64,000 bases of DNA from Omphalotus guepiniiformis (lineage: Eukaryota; Basidiomycota; Agaricomycetes; Agaricales; Omphalotaceae). The notes under the pieces are model-generated. The model did not search any database, was not told the DNA's origin, and saw nothing but the letters and a program-made list of their open reading frames with translations. Shown one piece after another: positions 35,884 to 46,340 of the stretch. Every line of letters starts with the position of its first letter. Within the stretch, counting starts at the first letter, position 1. Both the position numbers and the translations under genes were made by a program. The stretch is from assembly GCA_028554645.1 (NCBI GenBank), contig JAQOOI010000015.1, positions 434,001 through 498,000 on the forward strand, in the 5' to 3' direction.

Positions 35884-37281
35884 TCAGTTCATTGAGGTCT
35901 GATGAAAATTTTGAGAGTCTCCCTCATTTTTCACAGGGACACTCGCAGATTTCTGTGTTTCTGGGACAAGCTTTGGTTCACCAGGAATAGGTTTAACCTT
36001 AATTCCTCTACCTCTGTCATATGTTCCCATTGTACACTTCATTCCACTGTTTGGATCTGTAATGGTGATCTCTTGTTCTCCAGTTTCAAAGTTTCTGACT
36101 ACACTGCTTGTCAACACATCAAATGGTCTTCCCAAAAGAACATCATAAGGCACTTTATCTATTATGTGGATCTGCATATAGATAGTTATTTCTCCAAAGG
36201 TAAATGGTACATTTCTTGCTAGTCCCCTAGTAGCCTGTAATTGACCATTTGCACTTTGCATATGGATCACAGTCTCTGGGTCCCATCTTAAACCAAGTCC
36301 AATAGCTACTCTTGTATCCATGGACACGATTTGAGAACCACTATCAACTACTGTCTCAACTTGTTGATCAGAGTGATTAATCTTTGGGTAGATTGCCTTT
36401 AGACTGTCAGTCTGGCTGGCTACTATAATGATCTTGTTCCTCTCATCTGGAGGTACATCTTTCTGATACTGGTCCACAACATCCTTGTGTACCACTGAGC
36501 CTTTCTTAAGGTCATCTGTGTCTTCATCTAGGACAATAAACACATCTTCCCTTTCATAGGCCATATCTTCAATAAAGACCATATAATTTGCCTGTACCAG
36601 ATTGACATTTTCTTCTGGTAGAATACCATCAGGATCATCTTCATCCCTTACTTCATGAACAAAAGCCTTTACAGGACGCTTATACACCCTGTTGTTCTTC
36701 AATTTTCTCTGCATAATCTTCTGAAGTGCCGGAGATATAGCAATGAGGTCCCCACTACTTATATCTATCTCAGATCTAAAGATTTTGTCTGCAATTTCTT
36801 CTGCTAGACCCGGTTTGAATAGTGAGTTTCTAAGCTTGAAATCGGGCTCAGATTTACGCGGAGGCTTTGTGTATACAATAGCATTCCTTATATCATTACT
36901 CATTCCATTTTTAGTTCCAGATTGAGCTCCTTCAGTCTCATTTGACTTGTTCTGGCTTCCTACAGGCATTCCCTTTGGTATAGGTGGCCTATCTATTGCC
37001 TTTACATGATCAAACGGACGGTTAGATACTCTCCGTGCAACATCGTTGTTATTTTCAGAGGGAGATTCAATCTCCTCAGTGTCAGAATCAACGGGTAGTT
37101 CAAAACGAACGGGCTCTTTTCTCATAGCAGGGGGTCTGTATTTCTCCCTTTCAGATGGTTTCAGTGTAGGTAGTAACACTTCAACTCTCTTTTTCTTTAC
37201 AAGTTTATTTTCCTCAGGAGATTGACCTGTTTTGTGAGAAGGATTCTGAGTATATACAGCTTCTTCACCAATCTCCTTCAT
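35884..37281 (-). CDS. Element B protease-containing ORF, copy 2
   Basis: 465 aa and identical as far as I can see to the copy at 42850-44247. It has a basic N-terminal linker, then a retropepsin-type domain with VVDSGSQIVSMD (the DSG catalytic triad) and, further on, DVLLGRPFDVL (hydrophobic-hydrophobic-GR flap partner). It processes the polyprotein in family members. Its frame overlaps the end of gag in the -1 register, and pol follows in the -1 register after a slippery site (complement 35905-35911). Confidence 0.8.
   Translation of the reverse strand: MKEIGEEAVYTQNPSHKTGQSPEENKLVKKKRVEVLLPTLKPSEREKYRPPAMRKEPVRFELPVDSDTEEIESPSENNNDVARRVSNRPFDHVKAIDRPPIPKGMPVGSQNKSNETEGAQSGTKNGMSNDIRNAIVYTKPPRKSEPDFKLRNSLFKPGLAEEIADKIFRSEIDISSGDLIAISPALQKIMQRKLKNNRVYKRPVKAFVHEVRDEDDPDGILPEENVNLVQANYMVFIEDMAYEREDVFIVLDEDTDDLKKGSVVHKDVVDQYQKDVPPDERNKIIIVASQTDSLKAIYPKINHSDQQVETVVDSGSQIVSMDTRVAIGLGLRWDPETVIHMQSANGQLQATRGLARNVPFTFGEITIYMQIHIIDKVPYDVLLGRPFDVLTSSVVRNFETGEQEITITDPNSGMKCTMGTYDRGRGIKVKPIPGEPKLVPETQKSASVPVKNEGDSQNFHQTSMN
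35905..35911 (-). promoter_or_regulatory. -1 frameshift heptamer A AAT TTT, PR to pol (copy 2)
   Basis: In the PR frame the minus strand reads CAA AAT TTT CAT, with stop TGA 18 nt later. Moving back one base at this heptamer enters the pol frame, which is open from there through the pol ATG. A second copy lies at complement 42871-42877. Confidence 0.55.
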
Positions 37282-37289
37282 TGGAAACT

Positions 37290-38778
37290 CTAGTTTTTCG
37301 ACTCAGAGTTGTTTTCTCGTTTCAAAATCTGCTTAGTTTCAGATTTAGCTGCTGGTGCCAGATTCTGCAAAGTATTGCAAACCTGACTGAATTGAGCAAC
37401 AAGGCTGTTGATAGCATCTAATGAACTACTTTGAGAGGGACCTGCCATAGCCGAATCCTCATCTTCAAAAGCATACAAGTTCTGGTCAACATGAGAGGAA
37501 GGTTGTTCCCATCCATGTCTTTTGGCAATTTCCTCAATCTTCTCTTTCTTAGACCGAGTATCAGACGGATCAGCTCTTGGCCAATATACTCCATCTTTCA
37601 ATGCCCATTTACCAGCACTATTCTTGATCATCCACCCCAACCTGATAAATCTAAGTTGATGTGGACAGTCCATAGATCTATGTCCAGGCTCATCACACAT
37701 ATAGCAATTGGAGTCAGCATGAGTATTATTATTCACAGATGACATCTGGGACGATCTTTGTACACTATTGTGTCCATTAGAGTTCATTCCAGGTCCAGAT
37801 TGGGAATTTGGAGCATTCATGTTCATCCTAACTGAGCTAGAAGTTGCTTGGGTCATTTTTGCCAAGTTAGCAACTGTCTCAGATAGCTTTGCAAGAGCTG
37901 CCAGATTCGTTTCCTGGGCTTGTCTAATCTGGTTAAACTGGTTCTGGTGACTATCCACTGTTGCAGACAATTTCATTGCCCACTGATCTGGTTCTGACTT
38001 CACAGTAGATGCTACTTGGTAAGGATCATATAACTTCCTTGTAGCACTCTGCTCAGTTGTTGGGAGTATCCTAGAGTATCCTTCTGCCAGATTTGGACCA
38101 TTCAAGAATAAACCAAAGTTGTATCCCCCTGCTCTTTTTACAGAACAGAGTTTTTCAGCCTCAGACATTACATCTTTCAGAGTAAAAGGGTCATCCTCTC
38201 TCTGAACTTGTAAGTGGCCATTGATCACTTTGTTTTCTAGGCGGTCCAGAAGTTTTCTTCTGAAGGGTTCATCTAGTGCACTCAAGAAACCAGCTACAGC
38301 TTCTGAGTTTGATACTACAGGTGTAGTACCAGAAGATAGTTTCTCATACTCAATCTCATACTCTCTTTTAAATGCCATCAGTTTCTGAATAGCACCAAGC
38401 ACTATGAGCTTATATGCATCAATGATAGCATACAATCTTTGTCTAGATCCCAGTCCTCTATCTGCAGATTCAGGGAAATTTTTCATTAATGCCTCTTTGA
38501 AAGCATCCCAATCCAAATCTTTAACAGCTTGAAGCCGTTGAAACTCTTCACGGGTATGGAACTCCATGTATCTGAGAGCCAACATTACTTTAGCCGCATC
38601 TGTTTTAGTTCCGGTTGACACAAAGATGCCTTCCAGCTCTGCCAACCATGCAACCAATTCAGATGGATGTTTCTTATCGAAGATGGGGGCCTGCTTAGAG
38701 ACTTTAGGTAGTTTCTCATTTTGCAACTCTTTAGCTGCAGGAACAGGAATCTGCATTCCTGTTGCATTTCCAAAAATG
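37290..38778 (-). pseudogene. Element B gag, copy 2 (5'-truncated)
   Basis: Uninterrupted gag from IFGNATGMQIPVPAAKEL to the stop at 37290. Its N-terminal part is absent because the sequence is joined at about 38779 to the 3' end of pol copy 1. Contains the gag capsid-like region (LVAWLAELEGIFVSTGTKTD, LDWDAFKEALMKNFPE) and a CCHC zinc knuckle, CYMCDEPGHRSMDC. The T-tract that is frameshifted in copy 1 is normal here (TTT at 38340-38342). Confidence 0.85.
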
Positions 38779-41700
38779 ATTGTGAAGCTTGAGACCTGGT
38801 CTGGACTGGAACGTCCCAATCTGGTTCTTCTTCATCTGCATCGTTTGCAGATTGTAGTTCTTCATCACTGGACTCATCAAGATCTTCATCTTCAGCAGGA
38901 ATTCTCAGTTGAGGAATACTGTCAAAGATGTAATCTCTCTCAAGTTCAGGGTCTAGCTCATTGTTATCATTGACCATCTCTTCTAGTTGTTCACTAGTCA
39001 AGTCTATAAGTTCATGAATGTTCTCAGGCAGTTGAATTGGTTCATATCTAGCTACATGGGGTAGTACTCTGAAGGCAGCAACCTTTTCTCTGAGTACTGT
39101 GCCATCCATCTGGGCCACAATGTAGGATCCCCCTTTGGTTCTCCTTATTACAATCATGGGTCCCAGGTATCTAGGATACATTTTTCTGTCCAAGTTCTTC
39201 TCAACTTGTGTATTTCTGACTTGTATAAGTGTACCAGGTTTGAAATCAAAGTCTCTGATAACATTTCTGTATTCTTCTTCATATTGTCTAAGAGTCTCTT
39301 TCTTGGTTGTATCAATTCTAGATATCATCTCCTGCACATGGGTTCTATGCTTAGCTAGAGCTTGAGCTCTGTAGCCAATAAGTTCCTCATATGTCAAGAT
39401 TCTATCTGGAAGTTTCACTAACCATGTAGATTCAACAATATCCAAGGGTAGGATAGGTTCAGCTCCAGTAACAAGGAAGTATGGTGAACATCCAAGTCCT
39501 TTTCTAGCTGTAATTCTATCTGCCCAGAAGACATGTTTGAGAAACCACCACCATCTCTTTAGATCTCCACCTGTAGCTTTTGCCAAGGCAGTTCTAATGT
39601 CAAAGTGGGCTCTCTCAATCTTGCCATTTGCTTGGGAATTGTAAGGAGATATAGTAATTCCTTTAATTCCATATTTATCTTCTAGCCATTTAAGCATAGC
39701 TCGCATCTGGGGTGCATTATCAGTTACTACTTCATCCGGACATCCCCATCTGCATATAATATCATCAAAGAACCATTCCCCCAATGATCTAGCATTGTCA
39801 GATCTTAAGGCTCTTCCTTCAGACCAGGATGAGAGTGCACATCTGCCATGTACAACATCCTTGCAACCATTACTTGGAGGTGATACTTTAAATACATCCA
39901 CATGAATCTTCTGAAACAGGGAGGGAGTGTGTGTAAGAGTGGGAGGAATCTTCAACAATTCTAATTTTCGGTTCTGGCAGATTTGGCAGGATTTGACAAA
40001 CCAATTGACATCTCCATTCAAATCTGGCCACCAAAAACGCTTTTCTATGAGAGCTTTTGTTGCAAACATTCCTTTATGTCCCAGATGGTCATGAGCAGCA
40101 TGCATCATGTACATCCTTTTCTCTTTAGGCACAACCAGTCTATGCTGGCCTCCTGTATCATCATTCCTTCTATAGAGTCTACCATCTCTGTCTACAAAGA
40201 ACTTTACAGCCCTGGAAATGAACTTTTTCATAGCAGTCTCACCTAGGTGAGCTAGAGGCTGATTGCCCTGCAGGTACCAATCTTTGATTAGGTCTAGTTG
40301 TTCATCCAGTTCCTTTGTAGATGCAGATCTGTGATCCTCTCTATACGGGTGTTCATGTCTCCATTCAGTACCTCCTTCAGGTATAACCAAGGTCTGTGCA
40401 AACTGCAACATCGAGTTAGATACTGGATGTTGAATTGCTAACAGCTCTCTAATGGAATTCAAGTGACGTTCTTCTTCAAGAGCTTCTTGCAAATCGTCCT
40501 CAAAGTCGTCTATTGACTTTGCAACTTCCTGCAAGTAACCACCTCGAGTATCTATTTCATCTTTAAAGGCTTCAAAATCAAAGGGTACCTCAGATTCACC
40601 ATCTCCCATTCTGAATTTCACCGGCAGACCATCATCTTCATCAACAAATGAATCCGGATCTCTAGATGCCGCTCTTTCAGTTGGTATGGTTCCTCTAGGT
40701 GGTCTAGATAGTCCATCTGGTCCCTTATGTTCAGTGCCCTTGATGTGTACCAAGGTGAAGTGGAACTTCCTTATTTCTTCAATCCATCTGTTTATAGTTG
40801 CATTGGGACCACTACTGGGTTTGTCAAGCATTCCTTTAATATAGCTTGCATCTGTTTCCACAGTAAGATCCCTACATCCATATGTCTGGTAGTATGTTTG
40901 TTGTAAGGCCAACATCAAGCCATATAGTTCTCTCTTGGGTTGAGAAAACCTTGCTTCTCTCTCATTTAAGGTAATAGAACCCATCCAATTGTAGAACTTT
41001 TTCTTTGAATCTGCAGGGTCTCTCTGATATAGTTGGAAACCTACTGCCATCCAGGAAGTATCTACTGAAAGGGTGATTCCAGTACTTAAATCATAGTCAA
41101 TAGGACGGAGTGCTGGAGCATTCCTAATCCCATCTTTAATCATTTCTACAGCTTCCAGTTCTGCAGGACCCATTTGAAAAGGCACATCTCCAGTTAAGAT
41201 TGTCAAAGGTTTTGCTTTCTTGGCATAATCCTTTATGAACATTCTCATCTGACCAGCAGTGCCCAAAAATGACCGGATATCTTTCTTCTCAGACCATTTT
41301 GATGCATCACAAGTCAGGACAACTTCAGCTAGCCTTTCCACTGGCTTTTCTCCTTCATAACTGACATGATGTCCAACAACATCACCTTCAGCTACACAGA
41401 TGAAAGCTTTGGTCCCTGCAAAGGTACCACCAGCATGTTTCATTCTTTGCACAATTCTGTTCATATTCTGCAAATGCTCCCACACAAACCTTCTGATGCC
41501 AGAATTTTCAGGGATAGTTTCATAACCTCCATCTGCAGTTTCATATCTGCTGACAGGCCCTTTTACTGGTACATCATCAATGTAAGGTTTAGTTACATGT
41601 GGAATTTCATCTCTGAAGATATATGTAACATCATCATGATAGATAGGGACAGAGTTTGTCCAACCCATAGGTAACTTCACTAATCTATGTGGGCCAAAAG

Positions 41701-42814
41701 GTGTTTGGAAGGTTGTAAGATCTCTTGAACTTTCATCAACCAGCCTCTCATCATACCCAACAAAGATATCCAGTAATCCCAAACATGCTCTTCCAGAGAA
41801 GCTTCTAGCTATATCTGCAGTTGCAGGAGGAATTCCTGAATGTTGAATAGTCACTTTATTGAGTGGTTCTAAACTATGGACCAATCTTAAGCTTTTTCCA
41901 TCTTTCTTTAAGACACAGAACCATCTGGATCTATAGGATGAACTAGAAGGCTCATATACACCAGCATCTATTTTGTCCTTAATCATTTTACACACTTGAT
42001 CATAGATCCCTGGAGGTATAGGAATATTCCTTTCTACCCAAGGAGTGTGTGGTAACACTGGAAACTTTACTGGAGGAAAGAACTCTGTATTAAAGGTTCC
42101 TCCTTCAGATGCTTCCCATGCAAATGCTTTTTCTTGGACTTTCATAAGATGGTGTACAAGTTTCATTTCTTCAGGCCATAAGAAACCTTCATTATGATTC
42201 TTGTCTACAATTTCTTTTCTTTCTTGAGAGTACCTCTCACCAGGAGTGAAATCTGGAGGATGAGTAGGTAACTCAGGCATATCTTTTAACGGATCTCCAA
42301 TTATTTTTCTTTCAATCCGGAACTCCGCAGGTAAGGTAGCTTTAACAGGTTTGACCTTAATAGCAACTGGTTTGTACTTTCTAGAAGCCAAAACAGTCAC
42401 CAATCTGGCCATTTTGTTGCCATTCTTATCTCTACTCCATCTGGGTCTTGAAGATTGGACAGGTTTAGGTTCCCTTTTGACCTTTTTACCCTTATTCATC
42501 CTCTTTTCAGTTCCAGATGCGGGTTCCGAAGTGTGATTAAGTACCGTGCAAGTATCTAAGTCTGAATTCTGAGTATCTAAGTGCTCTTTTGAATTCAAAT
42601 TTAAATTTTCTCGCCAGGTACAGAACACTTGTTTCTTTTCTGAGTCTACAGACCGATTTAAATACGATCTAACCGAATCTGCAGCCGCTATATCGTTTTC
42701 TCTTATGATGGATTCAGCTGCAAACACAAATGCCTCAGCCTTTTCAGGTTCTGAAAACAATTCATTGTCTGGCAGCTTATATCCAGCAATTGTGGCATTG
42801 CCATCTTCATCCAT
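38585..42814 (-). CDS. Element B pol, copy 1 (RT-RNase H-integrase), with fused foreign tail
   Basis: 1409 codons. RT: YRSRWFCVLKKDGKSLRLVH, LPMGWTNS and the catalytic box PYIDDVPVKG (YIDD, unusual next to the YLDD of element A). RNase H: SVDTSWMAVGFQLYQ, ELYGLMLALQQ and VETDASYIKGML. Integrase: HH-CC zinc finger (HAAHDHLGHKG, CQICQNR), then the D,D-35-E core (HVDVF, VVTDNAPQM, YNSQANGKIERAHFD) and a GPY-type segment YLGPMIVI. RT before integrase is the Ty3/Gypsy order. The last about 65 codons (after SQASQ) are not native: they come from copy 2 gag read out of frame past the junction near 38780. It is expressed, by inference, by -1 frameshifting from PR. Confidence 0.85.
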   Translation of the reverse strand: MDEDGNATIAGYKLPDNELFSEPEKAEAFVFAAESIIRENDIAAADSVRSYLNRSVDSEKKQVFCTWRENLNLNSKEHLDTQNSDLDTCTVLNHTSEPASGTEKRMNKGKKVKREPKPVQSSRPRWSRDKNGNKMARLVTVLASRKYKPVAIKVKPVKATLPAEFRIERKIIGDPLKDMPELPTHPPDFTPGERYSQERKEIVDKNHNEGFLWPEEMKLVHHLMKVQEKAFAWEASEGGTFNTEFFPPVKFPVLPHTPWVERNIPIPPGIYDQVCKMIKDKIDAGVYEPSSSSYRSRWFCVLKKDGKSLRLVHSLEPLNKVTIQHSGIPPATADIARSFSGRACLGLLDIFVGYDERLVDESSRDLTTFQTPFGPHRLVKLPMGWTNSVPIYHDDVTYIFRDEIPHVTKPYIDDVPVKGPVSRYETADGGYETIPENSGIRRFVWEHLQNMNRIVQRMKHAGGTFAGTKAFICVAEGDVVGHHVSYEGEKPVERLAEVVLTCDASKWSEKKDIRSFLGTAGQMRMFIKDYAKKAKPLTILTGDVPFQMGPAELEAVEMIKDGIRNAPALRPIDYDLSTGITLSVDTSWMAVGFQLYQRDPADSKKKFYNWMGSITLNEREARFSQPKRELYGLMLALQQTYYQTYGCRDLTVETDASYIKGMLDKPSSGPNATINRWIEEIRKFHFTLVHIKGTEHKGPDGLSRPPRGTIPTERAASRDPDSFVDEDDGLPVKFRMGDGESEVPFDFEAFKDEIDTRGGYLQEVAKSIDDFEDDLQEALEEERHLNSIRELLAIQHPVSNSMLQFAQTLVIPEGGTEWRHEHPYREDHRSASTKELDEQLDLIKDWYLQGNQPLAHLGETAMKKFISRAVKFFVDRDGRLYRRNDDTGGQHRLVVPKEKRMYMMHAAHDHLGHKGMFATKALIEKRFWWPDLNGDVNWFVKSCQICQNRKLELLKIPPTLTHTPSLFQKIHVDVFKVSPPSNGCKDVVHGRCALSSWSEGRALRSDNARSLGEWFFDDIICRWGCPDEVVTDNAPQMRAMLKWLEDKYGIKGITISPYNSQANGKIERAHFDIRTALAKATGGDLKRWWWFLKHVFWADRITARKGLGCSPYFLVTGAEPILPLDIVESTWLVKLPDRILTYEELIGYRAQALAKHRTHVQEMISRIDTTKKETLRQYEEEYRNVIRDFDFKPGTLIQVRNTQVEKNLDRKMYPRYLGPMIVIRRTKGGSYIVAQMDGTVLREKVAAFRVLPHVARYEPIQLPENIHELIDLTSEQLEEMVNDNNELDPELERDYIFDSIPQLRIPAEDEDLDESSDEELQSANDADEEEPDWDVPVQTRSQASQSFLEMQQECRFLFLQLKSCKMRNYLKSLSRPPSSIRNIHLNWLHGWQSWKASLCQPELKQMRLK
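38776..38788. other. Pol-gag recombination junction
   Basis: Gag sequence (TTCCAAAAATGA, as at about 45752) is joined directly to the 3' end of pol (TTGTGAAGCTTGAG, as at 31817). I see no shared bases at the join. This is where two element bodies meet with no LTR. Confidence 0.8.
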
Positions 42815-42849
42815 TTCAATACAAACAGCTACCTCTCCCTGATCTCTTA

Positions 42850-44247
42850 TCAGTTCATTGAGGTCTGATGAAAATTTTGAGAGTCTCCCTCATTTTTCAC
42901 AGGGACACTCGCAGATTTCTGTGTTTCTGGGACAAGCTTTGGTTCACCAGGAATAGGTTTAACCTTAATTCCTCTACCTCTGTCATATGTTCCCATTGTA
43001 CACTTCATTCCACTGTTTGGATCTGTAATGGTGATCTCTTGTTCTCCAGTTTCAAAGTTTCTGACTACACTGCTTGTCAACACATCAAATGGTCTTCCCA
43101 AAAGAACATCATAAGGCACTTTATCTATTATGTGGATCTGCATATAGATAGTTATTTCTCCAAAGGTAAATGGTACATTTCTTGCTAGTCCCCTAGTAGC
43201 CTGTAATTGACCATTTGCACTTTGCATATGGATCACAGTCTCTGGGTCCCATCTTAAACCAAGTCCAATAGCTACTCTTGTATCCATGGACACGATTTGA
43301 GAACCACTATCAACTACTGTCTCAACTTGTTGATCAGAGTGATTAATCTTTGGGTAGATTGCCTTTAGACTGTCAGTCTGGCTGGCTACTATAATGATCT
43401 TGTTCCTCTCATCTGGAGGTACATCTTTCTGATACTGGTCCACAACATCCTTGTGTACCACTGAGCCTTTCTTAAGGTCATCTGTGTCTTCATCTAGGAC
43501 AATAAACACATCTTCCCTTTCATAGGCCATATCTTCAATAAAGACCATATAATTTGCCTGTACCAGATTGACATTTTCTTCTGGTAGAATACCATCAGGA
43601 TCATCTTCATCCCTTACTTCATGAACAAAAGCCTTTACAGGACGCTTATACACCCTGTTGTTCTTCAATTTTCTCTGCATAATCTTCTGAAGTGCCGGAG
43701 ATATAGCAATGAGGTCCCCACTACTTATATCTATCTCAGATCTAAAGATTTTGTCTGCAATTTCTTCTGCTAGACCCGGTTTGAATAGTGAGTTTCTAAG
43801 CTTGAAATCGGGCTCAGATTTACGCGGAGGCTTTGTGTATACAATAGCATTCCTTATATCATTACTCATTCCATTTTTAGTTCCAGATTGAGCTCCTTCA
43901 GTCTCATTTGACTTGTTCTGGCTTCCTACAGGCATTCCCTTTGGTATAGGTGGCCTATCTATTGCCTTTACATGATCAAACGGACGGTTAGATACTCTCC
44001 GTGCAACATCGTTGTTATTTTCAGAGGGAGATTCAATCTCCTCAGTGTCAGAATCAACGGGTAGTTCAAAACGAACGGGCTCTTTTCTCATAGCAGGGGG
44101 TCTGTATTTCTCCCTTTCAGATGGTTTCAGTGTAGGTAGTAACACTTCAACTCTCTTTTTCTTTACAAGTTTATTTTCCTCAGGAGATTGACCTGTTTTG
44201 TGAGAAGGATTCTGAGTATATACAGCTTCTTCACCAATCTCCTTCAT
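42850..44247 (-). CDS. Element B protease-containing ORF, copy 1
   Basis: Same 465-aa protein as at 35884-37281, with the DSG protease motif and basic linker. Its reading frame is open upstream of its ATG into the end of gag, so it can be made as a gag-PR fusion by a -1 shift near the gag stop (complement 44256-44265). Confidence 0.8.
   Translation of the reverse strand: MKEIGEEAVYTQNPSHKTGQSPEENKLVKKKRVEVLLPTLKPSEREKYRPPAMRKEPVRFELPVDSDTEEIESPSENNNDVARRVSNRPFDHVKAIDRPPIPKGMPVGSQNKSNETEGAQSGTKNGMSNDIRNAIVYTKPPRKSEPDFKLRNSLFKPGLAEEIADKIFRSEIDISSGDLIAISPALQKIMQRKLKNNRVYKRPVKAFVHEVRDEDDPDGILPEENVNLVQANYMVFIEDMAYEREDVFIVLDEDTDDLKKGSVVHKDVVDQYQKDVPPDERNKIIIVASQTDSLKAIYPKINHSDQQVETVVDSGSQIVSMDTRVAIGLGLRWDPETVIHMQSANGQLQATRGLARNVPFTFGEITIYMQIHIIDKVPYDVLLGRPFDVLTSSVVRNFETGEQEITITDPNSGMKCTMGTYDRGRGIKVKPIPGEPKLVPETQKSASVPVKNEGDSQNFHQTSMN
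42871..42877 (-). promoter_or_regulatory. -1 frameshift heptamer A AAT TTT, PR to pol (copy 1)
   Basis: A canonical X XXY YYZ site in the PR frame, 18 nt before the PR stop. After a -1 shift the frame is open into pol at 42814. Confidence 0.55.
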
Positions 44248-44255
44248 TGGAAACT

Positions 44256-44265
44256 CTAGTTTTTC
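44256..44265 (-). promoter_or_regulatory. Near-canonical -1 frameshift site at the gag stop (gag to PR)
   Basis: The minus strand reads TCG AAA AAC TAG; GAAAAAC differs by one base from the classical A AAA AAC. The -1 frame from here (AAA CTA GAG TTT CCA ATG) leads without a stop into PR. The same sequence is present in copy 2 at complement 37290-37299. Confidence 0.45.
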
Positions 44266-45831
44266 GACTCAGAGTTGTTTTCTCGTTTCAAAATCTGCTT
44301 AGTTTCAGATTTAGCTGCTGGTGCCAGATTCTGCAAAGTATTGCAAACCTGACTGAATTGAGCAACAAGGCTGTTGATAGCATCTAATGAACTACTTTGA
44401 GAGGGACCTGCCATAGCCGAATCCTCATCTTCAAAAGCATACAAGTTCTGGTCAACATGAGAGGAAGGTTGTTCCCATCCATGTCTTTTGGCAATTTCCT
44501 CAATCTTCTCTTTCTTAGACCGAGTATCAGACGGATCAGCTCTTGGCCAATATACTCCATCTTTCAATGCCCATTTACCAGCACTATTCTTGATCATCCA
44601 CCCCAACCTGATAAATCTAAGTTGATGTGGACAGTCCATAGATCTATGTCCAGGCTCATCACACATATAGCAATTGGAGTCAGCATGAGTATTATTATTC
44701 ACAGATGACATCTGGGACGATCTTTGTACACTATTGTGTCCATTAGAGTTCATTCCAGGTCCAGATTGGGAATTTGGAGCATTCATGTTCATCCTAACTG
44801 AGCTAGAAGTTGCTTGGGTCATTTTTGCCAAGTTAGCAACTGTCTCAGATAGCTTTGCAAGAGCTGCCAGATTCGTTTCCTGGGCTTGTCTAATCTGGTT
44901 AAACTGGTTCTGGTGACTATCCACTGTTGCAGACAATTTCATTGCCCACTGATCTGGTTCTGACTTCACAGTAGATGCTACTTGGTAAGGATCATATAAC
45001 TTCCTTGTAGCACTCTGCTCAGTTGTTGGGAGTATCCTAGAGTATCCTTCTGCCAGATTTGGACCATTCAAGAATAAACCAAAGTTGTATCCCCCTGCTC
45101 TTTTTACAGAACAGAGTTTTTCAGCCTCAGACATTACATCTTTCAGAGTAAAAGGGTCATCCTCTCTCTGAACTTGTAAGTGGCCATTGATCACTTTGTT
45201 TTCTAGGCGGTCCAGAAGTTTTCTTCTGAAGGGTTCATCTAGTGCACTCAAGAAACCAGCTACAGCTTCTGAGTTTGATACTACAGGTGTAGTACCAGAA
45301 GATAGTTTTCTCATACTCAATCTCATACTCTCTTTTAAATGCCATCAGTTTCTGAATAGCACCAAGCACTATGAGCTTATATGCATCAATGATAGCATAC
45401 AATCTTTGTCTAGATCCCAGTCCTCTATCTGCAGATTCAGGGAAATTTTTCATTAATGCCTCTTTGAAAGCATCCCAATCCAAATCTTTAACAGCTTGAA
45501 GCCGTTGAAACTCTTCACGGGTATGGAACTCCATGTATCTGAGAGCCAACATTACTTTAGCCGCATCTGTTTTAGTTCCGGTTGACACAAAGATGCCTTC
45601 CAGCTCTGCCAACCATGCAACCAATTCAGATGGATGTTTCTTATCGAAGATGGGGGCCTGCTTAGAGACTTTAGGTAGTTTCTCATTTTGCAACTCTTTA
45701 GCTGCAGGAACAGGAATCTGCATTCCTGTTGCATTTCCAAAAATGAAGATCTCTTCCATCTCAACAGGTCCTTGGGTAGGTCCTTGTTGTTGGGGAGCTT
45801 CATTCCCAGTAGCATTGTCATGAGTAGACAT
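44256..45831 (-). pseudogene. Element B gag, copy 1 (1-nt frameshift)
   Basis: The first ATG is at 45831 (MSTHDNATGNEAPQQQGPTQ). The open frame extends upstream without ATG to 46167, coding a Ser/Arg/Lys-rich segment that may be translated from another start. An extra T in the run at 45306-45309 (four T; three in copy 2) breaks the frame. The remainder with the CCHC knuckle continues in the neighbouring frame to 44256. Otherwise identical by eye to copy 2. Confidence 0.85.
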
Positions 45832-46320
45832 ATTGTTTCTCGGGTTCCTTATTATTTTAACAGGGATTCTTTTATGTGTCAAGGCAAAATATTGAGGACT
45901 GTTAACAAAGTTCCTCTTATTTTTCTTGTATCTAGCTGAGAGTTCAGATAAATCTGGAGGTGTATTCCGTTCAGGAATCGTACTTAGGGACGAAAGAGAC
46001 GAAAGGGAACTTGAATCTGGTTCAGGTATGACTTCTTTCTCTTTTCCTTTGGAACTTTTCCTTCTGGATGACTGGTTCAGTGACAATTCTTCTGTTCCAG
46101 CTCTCTCAGAATTCTTAGTCTTTCTAGGACGTGTGTTTCTCTGTGAGCTGCTAATTTTGACAAGCAAACTCTAAGTTATAAAACTTATAGATGGTTCAAC
46201 AACTTCAAGGAAATTGTTGCTAAGTGAGGAACAGGGCAAAGTTCAACACAGAAAAAGTCCAGATTTATTTCCAGACACGTGTAAATACACAGATAGTTCA
46301 ATTATCAAGTCTAAAGCCAC

Positions 46321-46338
46321 CCCTCGCGGTGGGCTCCA
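46321..46338 (-). other. Primer binding site of element B
   Basis: Two bases after the 5' LTR (minus orientation) the sequence reads TGGAGCCCACCGCGAGGG. It begins with the TGG expected for pairing with a tRNA 3' CCA. I did not assign the tRNA. Confidence 0.6.
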
Positions 46339-46340
46339 GT

